From NCBI RefSeq assembly GCF_900107255.1, contig NZ_FNPH01000017.1:1-47949 (forward strand): a stretch of 47,949 nt of DNA. The letters are read 5' to 3'. This stretch comes from Micromonospora pattaloongensis. GTDB taxonomy: Bacteria > Actinomycetota > Actinomycetes > Mycobacteriales > Micromonosporaceae. Below, in pieces: positions 40,592-47,949 of the stretch. Below the pieces are notes generated by a model. It made no database searches, was not told the DNA's origin, and worked only from the letters and a program-made list of their open reading frames with translations. Each line of letters opens with the position of its first letter. Positions within the stretch are counted from its first letter, which is position 1. The position numbers and the translations under genes are program-made.

Positions 40592-41613
40592 CGGGCGTCC
40601 TCCCGCAGGTCGAGCAGCACCTTCAGCACGCCGCCTTGCTCCATGGCGGCGAAGGCGGCGGTCGCCGCCTCGACCGGTTCGATCCGGGAGATGAGCTGAC
40701 GCGCCGGGACCGCGCCCGAGCCGACCAGCCGGACCGCCTCGGCCATGTCCTCGCGCCGGTACAGGCGGGCGCCGCGCAGCTCCAGCTCCCGCCAGAAGAA
40801 CCGGTGCAGGTCGACCGGACGGGGCCGGGGATGAATCGCCACCATCACCAACCGCCCCCGGGCGGCCAGCACGTCGACCGCCGTGGCGACGCCGGCGGCG
40901 GCGCCGGAGACCTCGAAGGCCACGTCCGCGCCCGTGCCGGCCGTGCGCTCGTCGACCAGGGCCACCACGTCGATCGCGTGCGGGTCGACGACCTCCAGCC
41001 CGATGCCGTCCGCGACCGCCCGCCGGTACGGGTCGGGTTCGACGAGCAGCACCCGCGCGCCACGACCCCGCGCAAGCGTGGCGATGAGCACCCCGACCGG
41101 TCCGCCGCCGACCACGACGACCTGGTCGGCGGCGGTCACCTCGGCCCGCCGTACGTCATGCACCGCGACGGCGACCGGCTCGACCAGCGCCGCGTGCTCG
41201 AGTGGCAATTCGTCGGGCAGCGGCACGACCAGATCCGCCGGCACGTTCCAGGAGGACTGCATGGCGCCGGGCGAGTCGAGGCCGAGGAAGTCCATGGCGT
41301 GGCAGACGTGCGGGTGCCCGCTCCGGCAAGCCGGGCACCACCCGCACGACCGGGTCGGCATGACGGTGACCGGCTGGCCGACGGACCAGCCGATGACGTC
41401 CGCGGCCACCGCGGTGACCCGGCCGGACATCTCGTGCCCGATGATCGCCGGGGCGGCGACCCGGGCGTCCAGGTCGCCGTGGTAGACGTGCAGGTCGGTG
41501 CCGCAGATCCCGACGTAGGCCACGGCGATCCGCAGCTGGCCGGGGCCCGGCGGCCGCGGGTCACGTTCCTCGATCGCGAGGCGCCGCGCCCCTCGGTAGA
41601 CGACTGTCTTCAT
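40588..41613 (-). CDS. Zinc-dependent medium-chain dehydrogenase
   Basis: This 341-residue MDR protein has catalytic zinc ligands C37 (GICGTDLH) and H60-E61 (IIGHE). A structural zinc site follows at C90, C93, C96 and C104 (CGWCPACRSGHPHVC), and a Rossmann motif VVGGGPVGVLIATLA. It belongs to the sorbitol/threonine/galactitol dehydrogenase group. The ATG follows CGGAGT. Within the operon it could oxidise a sugar alcohol or a 2-keto-3-deoxy acid, giving the pathway two candidate dehydrogenases beside the SDR. The substrate is unassigned. The stop overlaps the SDR start. Confidence 0.93.
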   Translation of the reverse strand: MKTVVYRGARRLAIEERDPRPPGPGQLRIAVAYVGICGTDLHVYHGDLDARVAAPAIIGHEMSGRVTAVAADVIGWSVGQPVTVMPTRSCGWCPACRSGHPHVCHAMDFLGLDSPGAMQSSWNVPADLVVPLPDELPLEHAALVEPVAVAVHDVRRAEVTAADQVVVVGGGPVGVLIATLARGRGARVLLVEPDPYRRAVADGIGLEVVDPHAIDVVALVDERTAGTGADVAFEVSGAAAGVATAVDVLAARGRLVMVAIHPRPRPVDLHRFFWRELELRGARLYRREDMAEAVRLVGSGAVPARQLISRIEPVEAATAAFAAMEQGGVLKVLLDLREDAR

Positions 41614-41663
41614 CGGATACTCCGTGTCGAGGCTCGGTGCGGTGGACGGACAGCGGGGCCGGC

Positions 41664-42887
41664 TCAGGGGCGTACGGTCGGCGACACGTCGTTGTGGGCG
41701 CGCAGCGGCGGGGCGGGACGCGGCCAGCCGGCAGCGACGCGGTCGGTGCCGCCCAGCAGCCGTCGTCCGGCCCGCTCCGGCCGGACATCGGGCCCTTGGG
41801 CCCGGTGGTCGTCCCGGGTCCGGGCGGCCGCCCGGATCCGGTCCTCGTCGATCCGGAGACCCAGGCCGGGCGAGTCACCCAGGACGAAGGCGCCGTCCTC
41901 GACGTGCACGTCGAGGGAGACGCCGACCGGCGCGGACAGGTCCTGCAACTCGCTGGTGAGATGGTTGGGCAGCGCGGTGGCGGCGTGCAGCAGCCCGATC
42001 GGGCTGTTGCCGATCGGGCTGACCGGCAGGTCGTGAGCGTGTGCCAGCGCGGATACCCGCAGGAAGTGGGTGATCCCCCAGACGGCGGCGGTCTGGACGA
42101 TGTCGACGGCGCCGGCCGTGAGCAGGGGCCGATACTGCTCGAGCCCGGTGAGGTTCTCGCCGGTGGCGACCGCCGCCCGGATCCCCCGGCCGACGGCGGC
42201 GAGGCCGTCGGCGTCCCAGCGCCGCACCGGTTCCTCGATCCAGATCAGATCCAGGACGCGTTCGAGTTCACCGACGTGCCGCACGGCCTGCTTGCGGGTC
42301 CAGGCTTCGTTCACGTCGAGCATCAGGCCGGGACGCAGTCCCCGCCCGGCCTCGGTCAGCACCTCCCGGACCAGGCAGAGGCGATGCCGGTCACGCTCGA
42401 TGTCCAGGCCGCCCTTGAGCTTGGCGGCGCGCAGCCCGTGCCGGGCATAGACCTGGTACGCGGCGACGAGCTCGTCGTCGGTGAGCGCGATGTCCAATGC
42501 GGACGCGTAGGCGGGCACCCGCCGATCGCGGCCGCCCAGCAGCCGCCACAACGGCTCACCGGCGGCCTGCGCCTTGATGTCCCACAGCGCGGTGTCGAGC
42601 GCGCCGATCGTGCCGAAGACCGGACCGGCGTGCCCCGCCTTGAAGGTGTGCCGCAACATGCGGTCGTAGAGGCTCGTCACGGCGCGGGGGTCCTCGCCCT
42701 CGACGGCCGCGAAGATCCGCTCGATCTCGACGTGCGGCCCGAGGCCGACCCCGGATATCCCCTCGTCGGTGTCGACGATGACGAGCGACACCGGGACGAC
42801 GCCGTCGGCGTAGACGCCGTTGGCGTCGCCGACCGGCCGTCCCCATTCCTGGACGGTGTCGAGGGTTCGATAGCCGATAACCCGCAT
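41664..42887 (-). CDS. Enolase-superfamily (mandelate racemase-like) sugar-acid enzyme
   Basis: This 407-residue protein has the ENL capping and barrel domains. Metal ligands are D191 (MLDVNEAW), E218 (WIEEPV) and E244 (ATGENL), with the KxK base K156/K158 (AAKLKGG). The dyad Asp is present (D262, AVDIVQ). However, the expected His on the following strand is replaced: the segment reads VSPIGNSPIGLLHAA with I292 where related dehydratases have PH. The family core ends near 355 (LRIDEDRIRA); the last 50 residues are an Arg/Pro-rich tail without similarity. It probably acts on an aldonate or its lactone, as dehydratase or cycloisomerase. One base separates it from the permease gene. Confidence 0.88.
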   Translation of the reverse strand: MRVIGYRTLDTVQEWGRPVGDANGVYADGVVPVSLVIVDTDEGISGVGLGPHVEIERIFAAVEGEDPRAVTSLYDRMLRHTFKAGHAGPVFGTIGALDTALWDIKAQAAGEPLWRLLGGRDRRVPAYASALDIALTDDELVAAYQVYARHGLRAAKLKGGLDIERDRHRLCLVREVLTEAGRGLRPGLMLDVNEAWTRKQAVRHVGELERVLDLIWIEEPVRRWDADGLAAVGRGIRAAVATGENLTGLEQYRPLLTAGAVDIVQTAAVWGITHFLRVSALAHAHDLPVSPIGNSPIGLLHAATALPNHLTSELQDLSAPVGVSLDVHVEDGAFVLGDSPGLGLRIDEDRIRAAARTRDDHRAQGPDVRPERAGRRLLGGTDRVAAGWPRPAPPLRAHNDVSPTVRP

Positions 42888-42888
42888 G

Positions 42889-43716
42889 TCAGCCCTTCGT
42901 GGCGCCGGCGGCGACCCCGTCGGCGATCTGGCGCTGGAGGAAGAGGTAGGCCACGAGGACCGGTACGGCCGCGATCAACACCCCGGACGCGAACGTGGGG
43001 ATGTCGTCGGCGTACTGCCCCTTGAGCGCGGTCACGCCGACCATGAGCGTCCGGTGGTCTGCCGAGGGCATCATCACCAGCGACATGAGGACGTCGTTCC
43101 AGCAGAACAGGGCGTCGAGGATGCCCACCGACAGCAGGGCCGGGGTGCCCAGGGGCAGCATGATCCGCCGGTAGACGCCGTACACGCTGTTGCCGTCGAT
43201 CCTGGCCGCGTCGACGATCTCCCCGGGAATGGTCTTGTAGTAACTCGTCATCAGGAACACCGTGAAGGGCAGGAACTGGGCCACGTAGACGAGAATCAGG
43301 CCGGGGTAGGTGTCGATCAGCCGGCTGTCGGCCATGATCCGGGCCAGCGGCACCATGATCACCTGGAACGGCACGAAGAGCCCCGCCAGGCATGCCACGA
43401 ACAGCGCCGACGAGCCGCGGAACCGCAGCTGGCTCAGGGCAAAGCCGGCCATGGATCCGAGCAGGAGCAGCAGGAGCACCGACGACGTCACCGCGACCAG
43501 GGAGTTGGCGAAGTAGCGCCCCAGGCCGACGCTGCCCCACGCCGTGCTGATGTTCTCCCAGCGCAGCGCGTCGGTCAGGGAGAACCGGTCGAGGACGTAG
43601 TCGCGCCGCGTCTTCATCGCGACGTTGACGGTGAACAGCAGCGGATAGAGCGTGGCCAGCGCGAGCAGCGACATCGGGATCGCCAGCAGCCACCGGCTCA
43701 GCCGGGCGTGCGACAT
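42889..43716 (-). CDS. CUT1 sugar ABC transporter permease (MalG-like)
   Basis: This 275-residue inner-membrane protein has about six transmembrane segments and the cytoplasmic EAA loop EIVDAARIDGNSVYGVYRRIMLPLG, which contacts the ATPase. It pairs with the upstream MalF-like permease; their stop and start codons share one base (TGATG). No CUT1 ATPase gene is present in the operon, so a shared MsiK-type ATPase encoded elsewhere probably energises it, as is usual in actinobacteria. The imported sugar or oligosaccharide is unknown. Confidence 0.95.
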   Translation of the reverse strand: MSHARLSRWLLAIPMSLLALATLYPLLFTVNVAMKTRRDYVLDRFSLTDALRWENISTAWGSVGLGRYFANSLVAVTSSVLLLLLLGSMAGFALSQLRFRGSSALFVACLAGLFVPFQVIMVPLARIMADSRLIDTYPGLILVYVAQFLPFTVFLMTSYYKTIPGEIVDAARIDGNSVYGVYRRIMLPLGTPALLSVGILDALFCWNDVLMSLVMMPSADHRTLMVGVTALKGQYADDIPTFASGVLIAAVPVLVAYLFLQRQIADGVAAGATKG

Positions 43717-44687
43717 CAGTCCTCCCTCCCGGCGCGCCTGAGCAGCTTGATCTGGAGCAACCCGACGCCGAGCATGACCAGGAAGAGAACCGTCGAGGCG
43801 GCCGAGGCGAGGGCCGGCCGGTTCATCTGACCCTGCTGGATCCAGATGTAGTACTCCGGCAGGTAGGTCGAGCCCTCCGGGCCGCCGCTGGTCATCACGT
43901 AGAGCAGACCGAACATCGAGGTCAGCATCCCGATCATGGTGGTGACGGCGACGAACTGGATGGTGCGCGCCAGTCCCGGGACGATCACGTGCCGGATGAC
44001 CTGGAGCAGTGACGCCCCGTCGACCCGGGCCGCGTCCAGGAGCCCGGCGTCGAGGGTGGCGAACCCGGCGAGGAACACCACCAGGGCCATTCCGAAGGTC
44101 GCCCAGACGTGCACGCCGACCACCACGAACATCGCGACGCCCGGGTCGCCGAGCCAGTCCACGGCGTCGATGCCGACCGCACCGAGGAGAGCGTTGAACG
44201 GGCCGTCGAAGGCGAGCAGGAGGTTGAAGATCGCTCCGACGATCACCGGGGAGAGCACCCCGGGAAAGAAGTAGACGCTGCGGTAGAGCCGGTGGCCGGG
44301 CACCCGCAGGTAGATGAACGTGGCGAGCAGGCCGGGGATCGCCACCGCCACCGGCAGCAGCAGCACCAGCAGCCCGACGTTGCTCAGCGCGGTGCGGAAC
44401 AGCGGATCCCGGAGCAGCTCCAGGTAGTTGTCGAGGCCGACGGCCACCCCGTTGCGCTCGCCGTCGCCGGTGAAGGAGAAGTTGACGCCGAGCAGCAACG
44501 GGTAGAGCCGCAGCACGACGATGACCAGGGCAGCGGGGGCGAGCAGGAGGTAGGGGGCGAAACGCTCGGCCCTCGGGCCGGCGCGGCCCCGCCGGGCACC
44601 CGCGCCGCCCGGGCGTACGACCCTCGCCCCGTCGGTCCGCCCGGTGGTCATCGGGCGGACCGACGGCGGCGCGTTTCCGGTCGGCAC
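43716..44687 (-). CDS. CUT1 sugar ABC transporter permease (MalF-like)
   Basis: This membrane protein of up to 323 residues has six predicted transmembrane segments (the first around 48-65, LLLAPAALVIVVLRLYP) and the EAA loop LLDAARVDGASLLQVIRHVIVPGL. The N-terminal Arg/Gly/Ala-rich 40 residues are cytoplasmic. The GTG at 44687, 4 bases after the receptor stop, is used here. An ATG at 44651 (residue 13) is an alternative, and neither has a strong ribosome-binding site, suggesting coupling to upstream translation. It forms the channel with the MalG-like partner. Confidence 0.93.
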   Translation of the reverse strand: MPTGNAPPSVRPMTTGRTDGARVVRPGGAGARRGRAGPRAERFAPYLLLAPAALVIVVLRLYPLLLGVNFSFTGDGERNGVAVGLDNYLELLRDPLFRTALSNVGLLVLLLPVAVAIPGLLATFIYLRVPGHRLYRSVYFFPGVLSPVIVGAIFNLLLAFDGPFNALLGAVGIDAVDWLGDPGVAMFVVVGVHVWATFGMALVVFLAGFATLDAGLLDAARVDGASLLQVIRHVIVPGLARTIQFVAVTTMIGMLTSMFGLLYVMTSGGPEGSTYLPEYYIWIQQGQMNRPALASAASTVLFLVMLGVGLLQIKLLRRAGRED

Positions 44688-44691
44688 GGGC

Positions 44692-45957
44692 TCAGCCCGC
44701 CTGGTCGGAAGCGGCCAACTGCTTCACCACCTCGTCCACGGTGACCGAGCCGCTGAGCAGTTGTTGGGAGAGCCGCCCCATGAGCTCCAGGGTCTTGGAG
44801 GAGAGCGCCACGTGCAGCGCGGGCTTGCCGGTCCTGAGCCGGGAGACGATCGTCGCGACGGCCGGCCCGCCCTGCGAGACGTCGATCGTCGTGTCCGCGG
44901 CGATCGCGCCGGCCGCCTGATAGAAGGCCTGCAACGCCTCGGTGGAGGTCAGGGAACGCACCAGGTCGGCTGCCACCTTGGGAACCTTCGTCCACTTTGC
45001 CACCCCGTAGCCGATGCCGCCGTCGTACGGCAGGCTCGGAGTGCTGCCCGGGGTGACGACCGGGGCGTCCAGCACCCCCAGCTTGTCGGCAGTCAGGAAC
45101 TCGCTGAAGTCCTTCCAGTGCCCCACGTCCGACATCAGGCCGATGATGTGGGCCGCCTTGCCGGACTGGAAGAGGGCGAAGGAGTCGTTGAACATCGCGG
45201 TGGAATTGGCCCCCTGGTTGTTGAGGCCCGCGTCGCCGGCCTCCTTCCAGAGCTGGAAGATGCGCCTGACGTTGGGTGACTTCCAGTCGCGCCGCCCGGC
45301 GATCCAGGCGTCGTACTCCTGCGCGGTGAGGACGCCGGAGCCCAGGGCCGAGAGCCAGAACTGGATGCCGGCGCCCTCCTTGTTGCCCAGGGCGAAGCAC
45401 GTGGCGCCCGCCTTCGCCAGGGCGGCGCAGTCGGCGACGAACTGGCTCCACGTCGTCGCCGGGCGCGCCGGGTCGAGCGCGGCCTTCTCGTAGAGCGCCT
45501 TGTTGTAGTAGATGGGGTGACCCTGCAACGTCACCGGGGCGGCGTAGACCTTGCCGTCCTTGCTGAACGCCTCCCAGCCGGCCAGCCGCTGCTTGTCATC
45601 AGCCACGTACCCGTCCAGCGGCGTCAGCGCGTCCACCCGGTCCCGGAGCTGGCCGCCGCCGTTGAACAGGATGACGTCGGGGCCCCGGCCGGCCTGGATC
45701 GCCGCGCCGAGCAGGGTGTAGTACTGGTCGAACGGTTGCGCCACGAACTCGACCTCGACGCCCGGGTGCTTCCGGGCGAAGTCGGCCTTTGCCTTTTCGA
45801 CGTACGACGCGGCGCTGGCTTCACCGGACTTCCAGTCCCACACCACCAGCTTGCCGGCCTCGCCGCCGGGCGAGGACTTCGGGCCGGTGGCGGCGCCGCA
45901 ACCGGTCAGCGCCAGTCCCGCGACGAGGACGGCCGACCAGACAACTCGCGTTTTCAT
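44692..45957 (-). CDS. Sugar-binding lipoprotein of a CUT1 ABC transporter
   Basis: This 421-residue family-1 extracellular solute-binding protein has a lipoprotein signal ending in LTGC (C20). Typical receptor features are LVVWDWKSGEASAASYVEKAKADFARKHPGVEVEF split across the first strands, GRGPDVILFNGG, and VYAAPVTLQGHPIYYNKALYE. The ATG at 45957 is preceded by AAGGTGG. It is the first gene of the eight-gene operon and divergent from the FadR-type regulator, with a candidate promoter and operator in between. The ligand is probably the sugar metabolised by the downstream dehydrogenase/lactonase set, or an oligosaccharide containing it. Confidence 0.94.
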   Translation of the reverse strand: MKTRVVWSAVLVAGLALTGCGAATGPKSSPGGEAGKLVVWDWKSGEASAASYVEKAKADFARKHPGVEVEFVAQPFDQYYTLLGAAIQAGRGPDVILFNGGGQLRDRVDALTPLDGYVADDKQRLAGWEAFSKDGKVYAAPVTLQGHPIYYNKALYEKAALDPARPATTWSQFVADCAALAKAGATCFALGNKEGAGIQFWLSALGSGVLTAQEYDAWIAGRRDWKSPNVRRIFQLWKEAGDAGLNNQGANSTAMFNDSFALFQSGKAAHIIGLMSDVGHWKDFSEFLTADKLGVLDAPVVTPGSTPSLPYDGGIGYGVAKWTKVPKVAADLVRSLTSTEALQAFYQAAGAIAADTTIDVSQGGPAVATIVSRLRTGKPALHVALSSKTLELMGRLSQQLLSGSVTVDEVVKQLAASDQAG

Positions 45958-46010
45958 CGCGGTCCACCTTGGAGTGAGGGGCTCGCCGGCGGGGGAACCG
46001 ACCGAGGCCA

Positions 46011-46048
46011 ACGTTACTCGTATCACGTATGACGTCAAGCGTCAGTCG
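46011..46048 (-). promoter_or_regulatory. Candidate promoter and operator of the CUT1/oxidation operon
   Basis: On the minus strand TTGACG (46033-46038), a 16-base spacer and TAACGT (46011-46016) precede the receptor gene. An imperfect inverted repeat CGTATGACG-TCAAG-CGTCAGTCG (46026-46048, containing the perfect TGACGTCA) overlaps the -35 and may be bound by the adjacent FadR-type regulator. Confidence 0.45.
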
Positions 46049-46102
46049 TAAGCTGTCCATGGGTCGTGGCGGCATCGCGCACGGCGAGCCATCGGAGGGG
46101 AC

Positions 46103-46873
46103 ATGACGGCATCGCGGGAGGCACCCGTGCACACCTCGCAGGCCCCGGCCTGGACGCGTCGACCGGCGAACCTGGCCAGAGCGGTCACCGCGGAGCTGGT
46201 CGAGCGGATCGTCCGCGGCGTGCATCCACCGGGGACTCCCCTGCCCCCCGAGCCGATCCTGTGCGAGACCTTCTCGGTCAGCCGGACCGTCGTCCGGGAA
46301 GCGGTGAAGATCCTCCAGGAAAAGGGGCTGGTGCACGTCCGCCAGGGCGCCGGCACCACCGTCACCCCGCCGTCCATGTGGGACATGCTCGACGAGCTGG
46401 TGCTCGCGGCGACCATCGCCGAGGACGACAGTCTGGCCATCCTCGACGACCTCGTCGCGACCCGCCGCGTACTGGAGTCCGACATGGCCAACGTCGCCGC
46501 CCGGGTGGCCGATCAGCCGGTCATCGATCAACTGCGCCGGCTGGTGGACCGGATGGACGAACTGGTCGACGACCACGTCGCTTACCACGAACACGACCGG
46601 GCGTTCCACGACACGGTGATGCAGGCCTCCGGCAACCGGATCGCCCGCGGCGTCGTGCGGGCGCTGGAGAGCCAGGTCGCCAACACCGCCCGGTACATGG
46701 GTCGCACCGAGCGGTCCCTGTGCGTCGCGTCCAACCAGGGGCACCGCCGCATCTACGAGCGCATCGCCGCCCACGACCCGGACGGCGCCGCCGAGGCGAT
46801 GTTCACTCACATCACCGAGGCCTGGCTGGTCCGGCGCAGCGGTTCCGGCCGACCCGACCGGCTGCAACGGTGA
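46103..46873 (+). CDS. FadR/GntR-family (FCD domain) transcriptional regulator
   Basis: This 256-residue regulator has a winged helix-turn-helix (about 23-95; PEPILCETFSVSRTVVREAVKILQEKGLVHVRQGAGT). An FCD ligand-binding domain follows (about 105-245) with the metal-type residues of DHVAYHEHDRAFHDTVMQASGN and a late HRRIYERIAAHD. Many FCD regulators sense sugar acids and repress the genes next to them. Here it is divergent from the CUT1/oxidative operon, the standard arrangement for a local repressor. The ATG follows GGAGGGGAC. Ligand and operator are inferred only. Confidence 0.93.
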   Translation: MTASREAPVHTSQAPAWTRRPANLARAVTAELVERIVRGVHPPGTPLPPEPILCETFSVSRTVVREAVKILQEKGLVHVRQGAGTTVTPPSMWDMLDELVLAATIAEDDSLAILDDLVATRRVLESDMANVAARVADQPVIDQLRRLVDRMDELVDDHVAYHEHDRAFHDTVMQASGNRIARGVVRALESQVANTARYMGRTERSLCVASNQGHRRIYERIAAHDPDGAAEAMFTHITEAWLVRRSGSGRPDRLQR

Positions 46874-46879
46874 CCGGCG

Positions 46880-46900
46880 GCGGGGTGGCCGCCACCCCGC
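46880..46900. terminator. Terminator between regulator and esterase genes
   Basis: A perfect 9-bp stem (GCGGGGTGG and complement) with a 3-base loop starts just after the regulator stop and serves both convergent genes. Confidence 0.65.
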
Positions 46901-46956
46901 GGTACGGGATGGCGGCCGCCCCGTCTGCTCGGCATCAGCCACGTTGCTGATCCGAA

Positions 46957-47949
46957 TCAGGAGAACTGCGCGAAGAACCGCCAGATCTCACCCTTGGTCC
47001 AGGTGGTGACGCCGCTCTCGGCATACGTCCCCTCCACCGGACCGGGCATGTGGCCGTTGTCGAAGGCGGCCCACTGCACCGGATACCCGGAGCGGCACCC
47101 CGAGTAGGCGGTGGTGATGTGCGTACGGCTGCCGGCCGCCGGCTCCCGCGGACTCTGCGGGGTGCATCCGTTGTTCCGGACGAAGGTGTCGCGCAGCGAG
47201 CGCCCCATGGAGATGTTGAGGACGTTGTCCGAGATGCCGTGCAGCCCGAAGTACGCGATCGGCTGCGTGCCGCCGCTGCACCCGCTGAGCTGCGCGCCGG
47301 CGATGACCGCGACGGCCCGGAAGACGTCGGCCCGCGCGCAGGCCAGCGCGTAGCTCATCCCGCCGCCGTAGCTGAAGCCGAGAGCGAACCGCTGCCGGGG
47401 GTTGACGCAGAGGTCGCTCTCGATCCGCCGGATCATGTCGTCGACGAAGGTGACGTCCTCACCGCCGGCGTTGGCCCAGCCGTTGCCGAACCCCTGCGGT
47501 GCGACCAGGATGGCGCTGTTGTTCGACTGTTCCTGCTGCCCGTAGTAGGACCAGGCGGCCCCGCTGGTGCCGCCGGAGGAGACGTCCTGCATAGTGCCGC
47601 CGCGCCAGTGGAACGCGAAGATCAGCCGGTAGGGATTGTTGTTGTTGTAGTTGTTGGGGACGCGCAGGATGAACTGGCGGCTCTTGCCGTTGCTCTGGAT
47701 CGTGTGCGTGCCGCTGGACAGCGTCGGCGCCTTGCCGCACCCGCTGCCGCCCGTCGGCGGCGGGGTGCCGCCGCCCCCGTCCATCCGGACCAGCTGCCAC
47801 TGCTGGTTGGCGCCGTTCCAGTCGGCGTACTGCACGATGTTCGCACCGTCCGCCGTGGAGGCGCCCTGCACCTCCACCACCTTGCCGCTGTGCCGGCTGA
47901 CCAGCCGGATGTGGCCGCCGTCCGAGTCAGCCAGCCGGAACTGCTGGTT
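46957..47949 (-). CDS. Secreted CBM13-esterase, PHB depolymerase/feruloyl esterase type (5' end missing)
   Basis: The gene runs off the right edge; only its last 330 codons are present. It begins inside a ricin-type CBM13 (visible repeats NQQFRLADSD and NQQWQLVRMD, residues 1-65 of the fragment). A short Gly/Pro linker leads to an alpha/beta-hydrolase of the PHB depolymerase-like esterase family (COG3509). The nucleophile elbow is GFSYGGG, and IFAFHWRGGTMQDV and LVAPQGFGNGWANAGGEDV are family segments. A conserved H is in NGHMPGPVEG. Such CBM13/CBM-esterases are often feruloyl or acetyl-xylan esterases, fitting the xylan theme. Signal peptide and start lie outside the window. Confidence 0.9.
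   Translation of the reverse strand, partial: NQQFRLADSDGGHIRLVSRHSGKVVEVQGASTADGANIVQYADWNGANQQWQLVRMDGGGGTPPPTGGSGCGKAPTLSSGTHTIQSNGKSRQFILRVPNNYNNNNPYRLIFAFHWRGGTMQDVSSGGTSGAAWSYYGQQEQSNNSAILVAPQGFGNGWANAGGEDVTFVDDMIRRIESDLCVNPRQRFALGFSYGGGMSYALACARADVFRAVAVIAGAQLSGCSGGTQPIAYFGLHGISDNVLNISMGRSLRDTFVRNNGCTPQSPREPAAGSRTHITTAYSGCRSGYPVQWAAFDNGHMPGPVEGTYAESGVTTWTKGEIWRFFAQFS

Overview
The window is about 48 kb of very GC-rich DNA with GTG starts, purine-rich ribosome-binding sites, long tightly packed operons and many secreted carbohydrate-active enzymes carrying ricin-type (CBM13) modules. This suggests a filamentous actinobacterium, most likely of the Micromonosporaceae (Micromonospora/Actinoplanes type). 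The family assignment is inference; no rRNA or tRNA is present to confirm it. No insertion sequence, phage gene, CRISPR array or attachment site was seen. The window reads as a chromosomal island for using plant cell-wall sugars.

Layout. (1) 1-9.6 kb, mixed genes: a tandem repeat, an M23 peptidase, a secreted GH11 xylanase with a CBM2 module, an SGNH hydrolase with an unassigned N-terminal region, a large ATPase-LuxR regulator, DUF2267 and CPCC small proteins, and a carboxymuconolactone-decarboxylase/ECF41 sigma pair with a textbook ECF41 promoter. (2) 9.6-25.8 kb, L-arabinose region: a LacI-type regulator and a leftward operon araB-araD-ytfQ-ytfR-ytfT-yjfF-araA-GH43, divergent from a rightward GH27-GH43 pair. 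The two divergent promoters carry nearly identical LacI-type operators over their -10 regions, so uptake and catabolism are probably switched together with the extracellular enzymes. (3) 25.8-37.9 kb, an uncharacterised sugar locus: a leftward operon with a CUT2 ABC transporter (ATPase, two permeases, lipoprotein), a tagatose/psicose-epimerase-like isomerase and a beta-helix enzyme with CBM13, divergent from a 1,184-residue ThuA-sugar dehydrogenase-PKD-CBM6-CBM13 protein. (4) 38.0-46.9 kb, an eight-gene leftward operon: a CUT1 ABC importer without its own ATPase, an enolase-superfamily enzyme, a zinc dehydrogenase, an SDR, a lactonase-type amidohydrolase and an aldo/keto reductase, divergent from a FadR-type regulator. 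This gene set resembles a non-phosphorylating L-fucose-type (dehydrogenase, lactonase, dehydratase, ketoacid dehydrogenase) pathway. (5) The right end holds the 3' part of a CBM13-esterase gene.

Overall logic: secreted enzymes (GH11, two GH43, GH27, beta-helix protein, esterase) would release sugars from arabinoxylan or related polymers; three sugar ABC systems import them; and the arabinose (ara) and oxidative routes catabolise them. Operators were found by eye and enzyme specificities are inferred from family and context.
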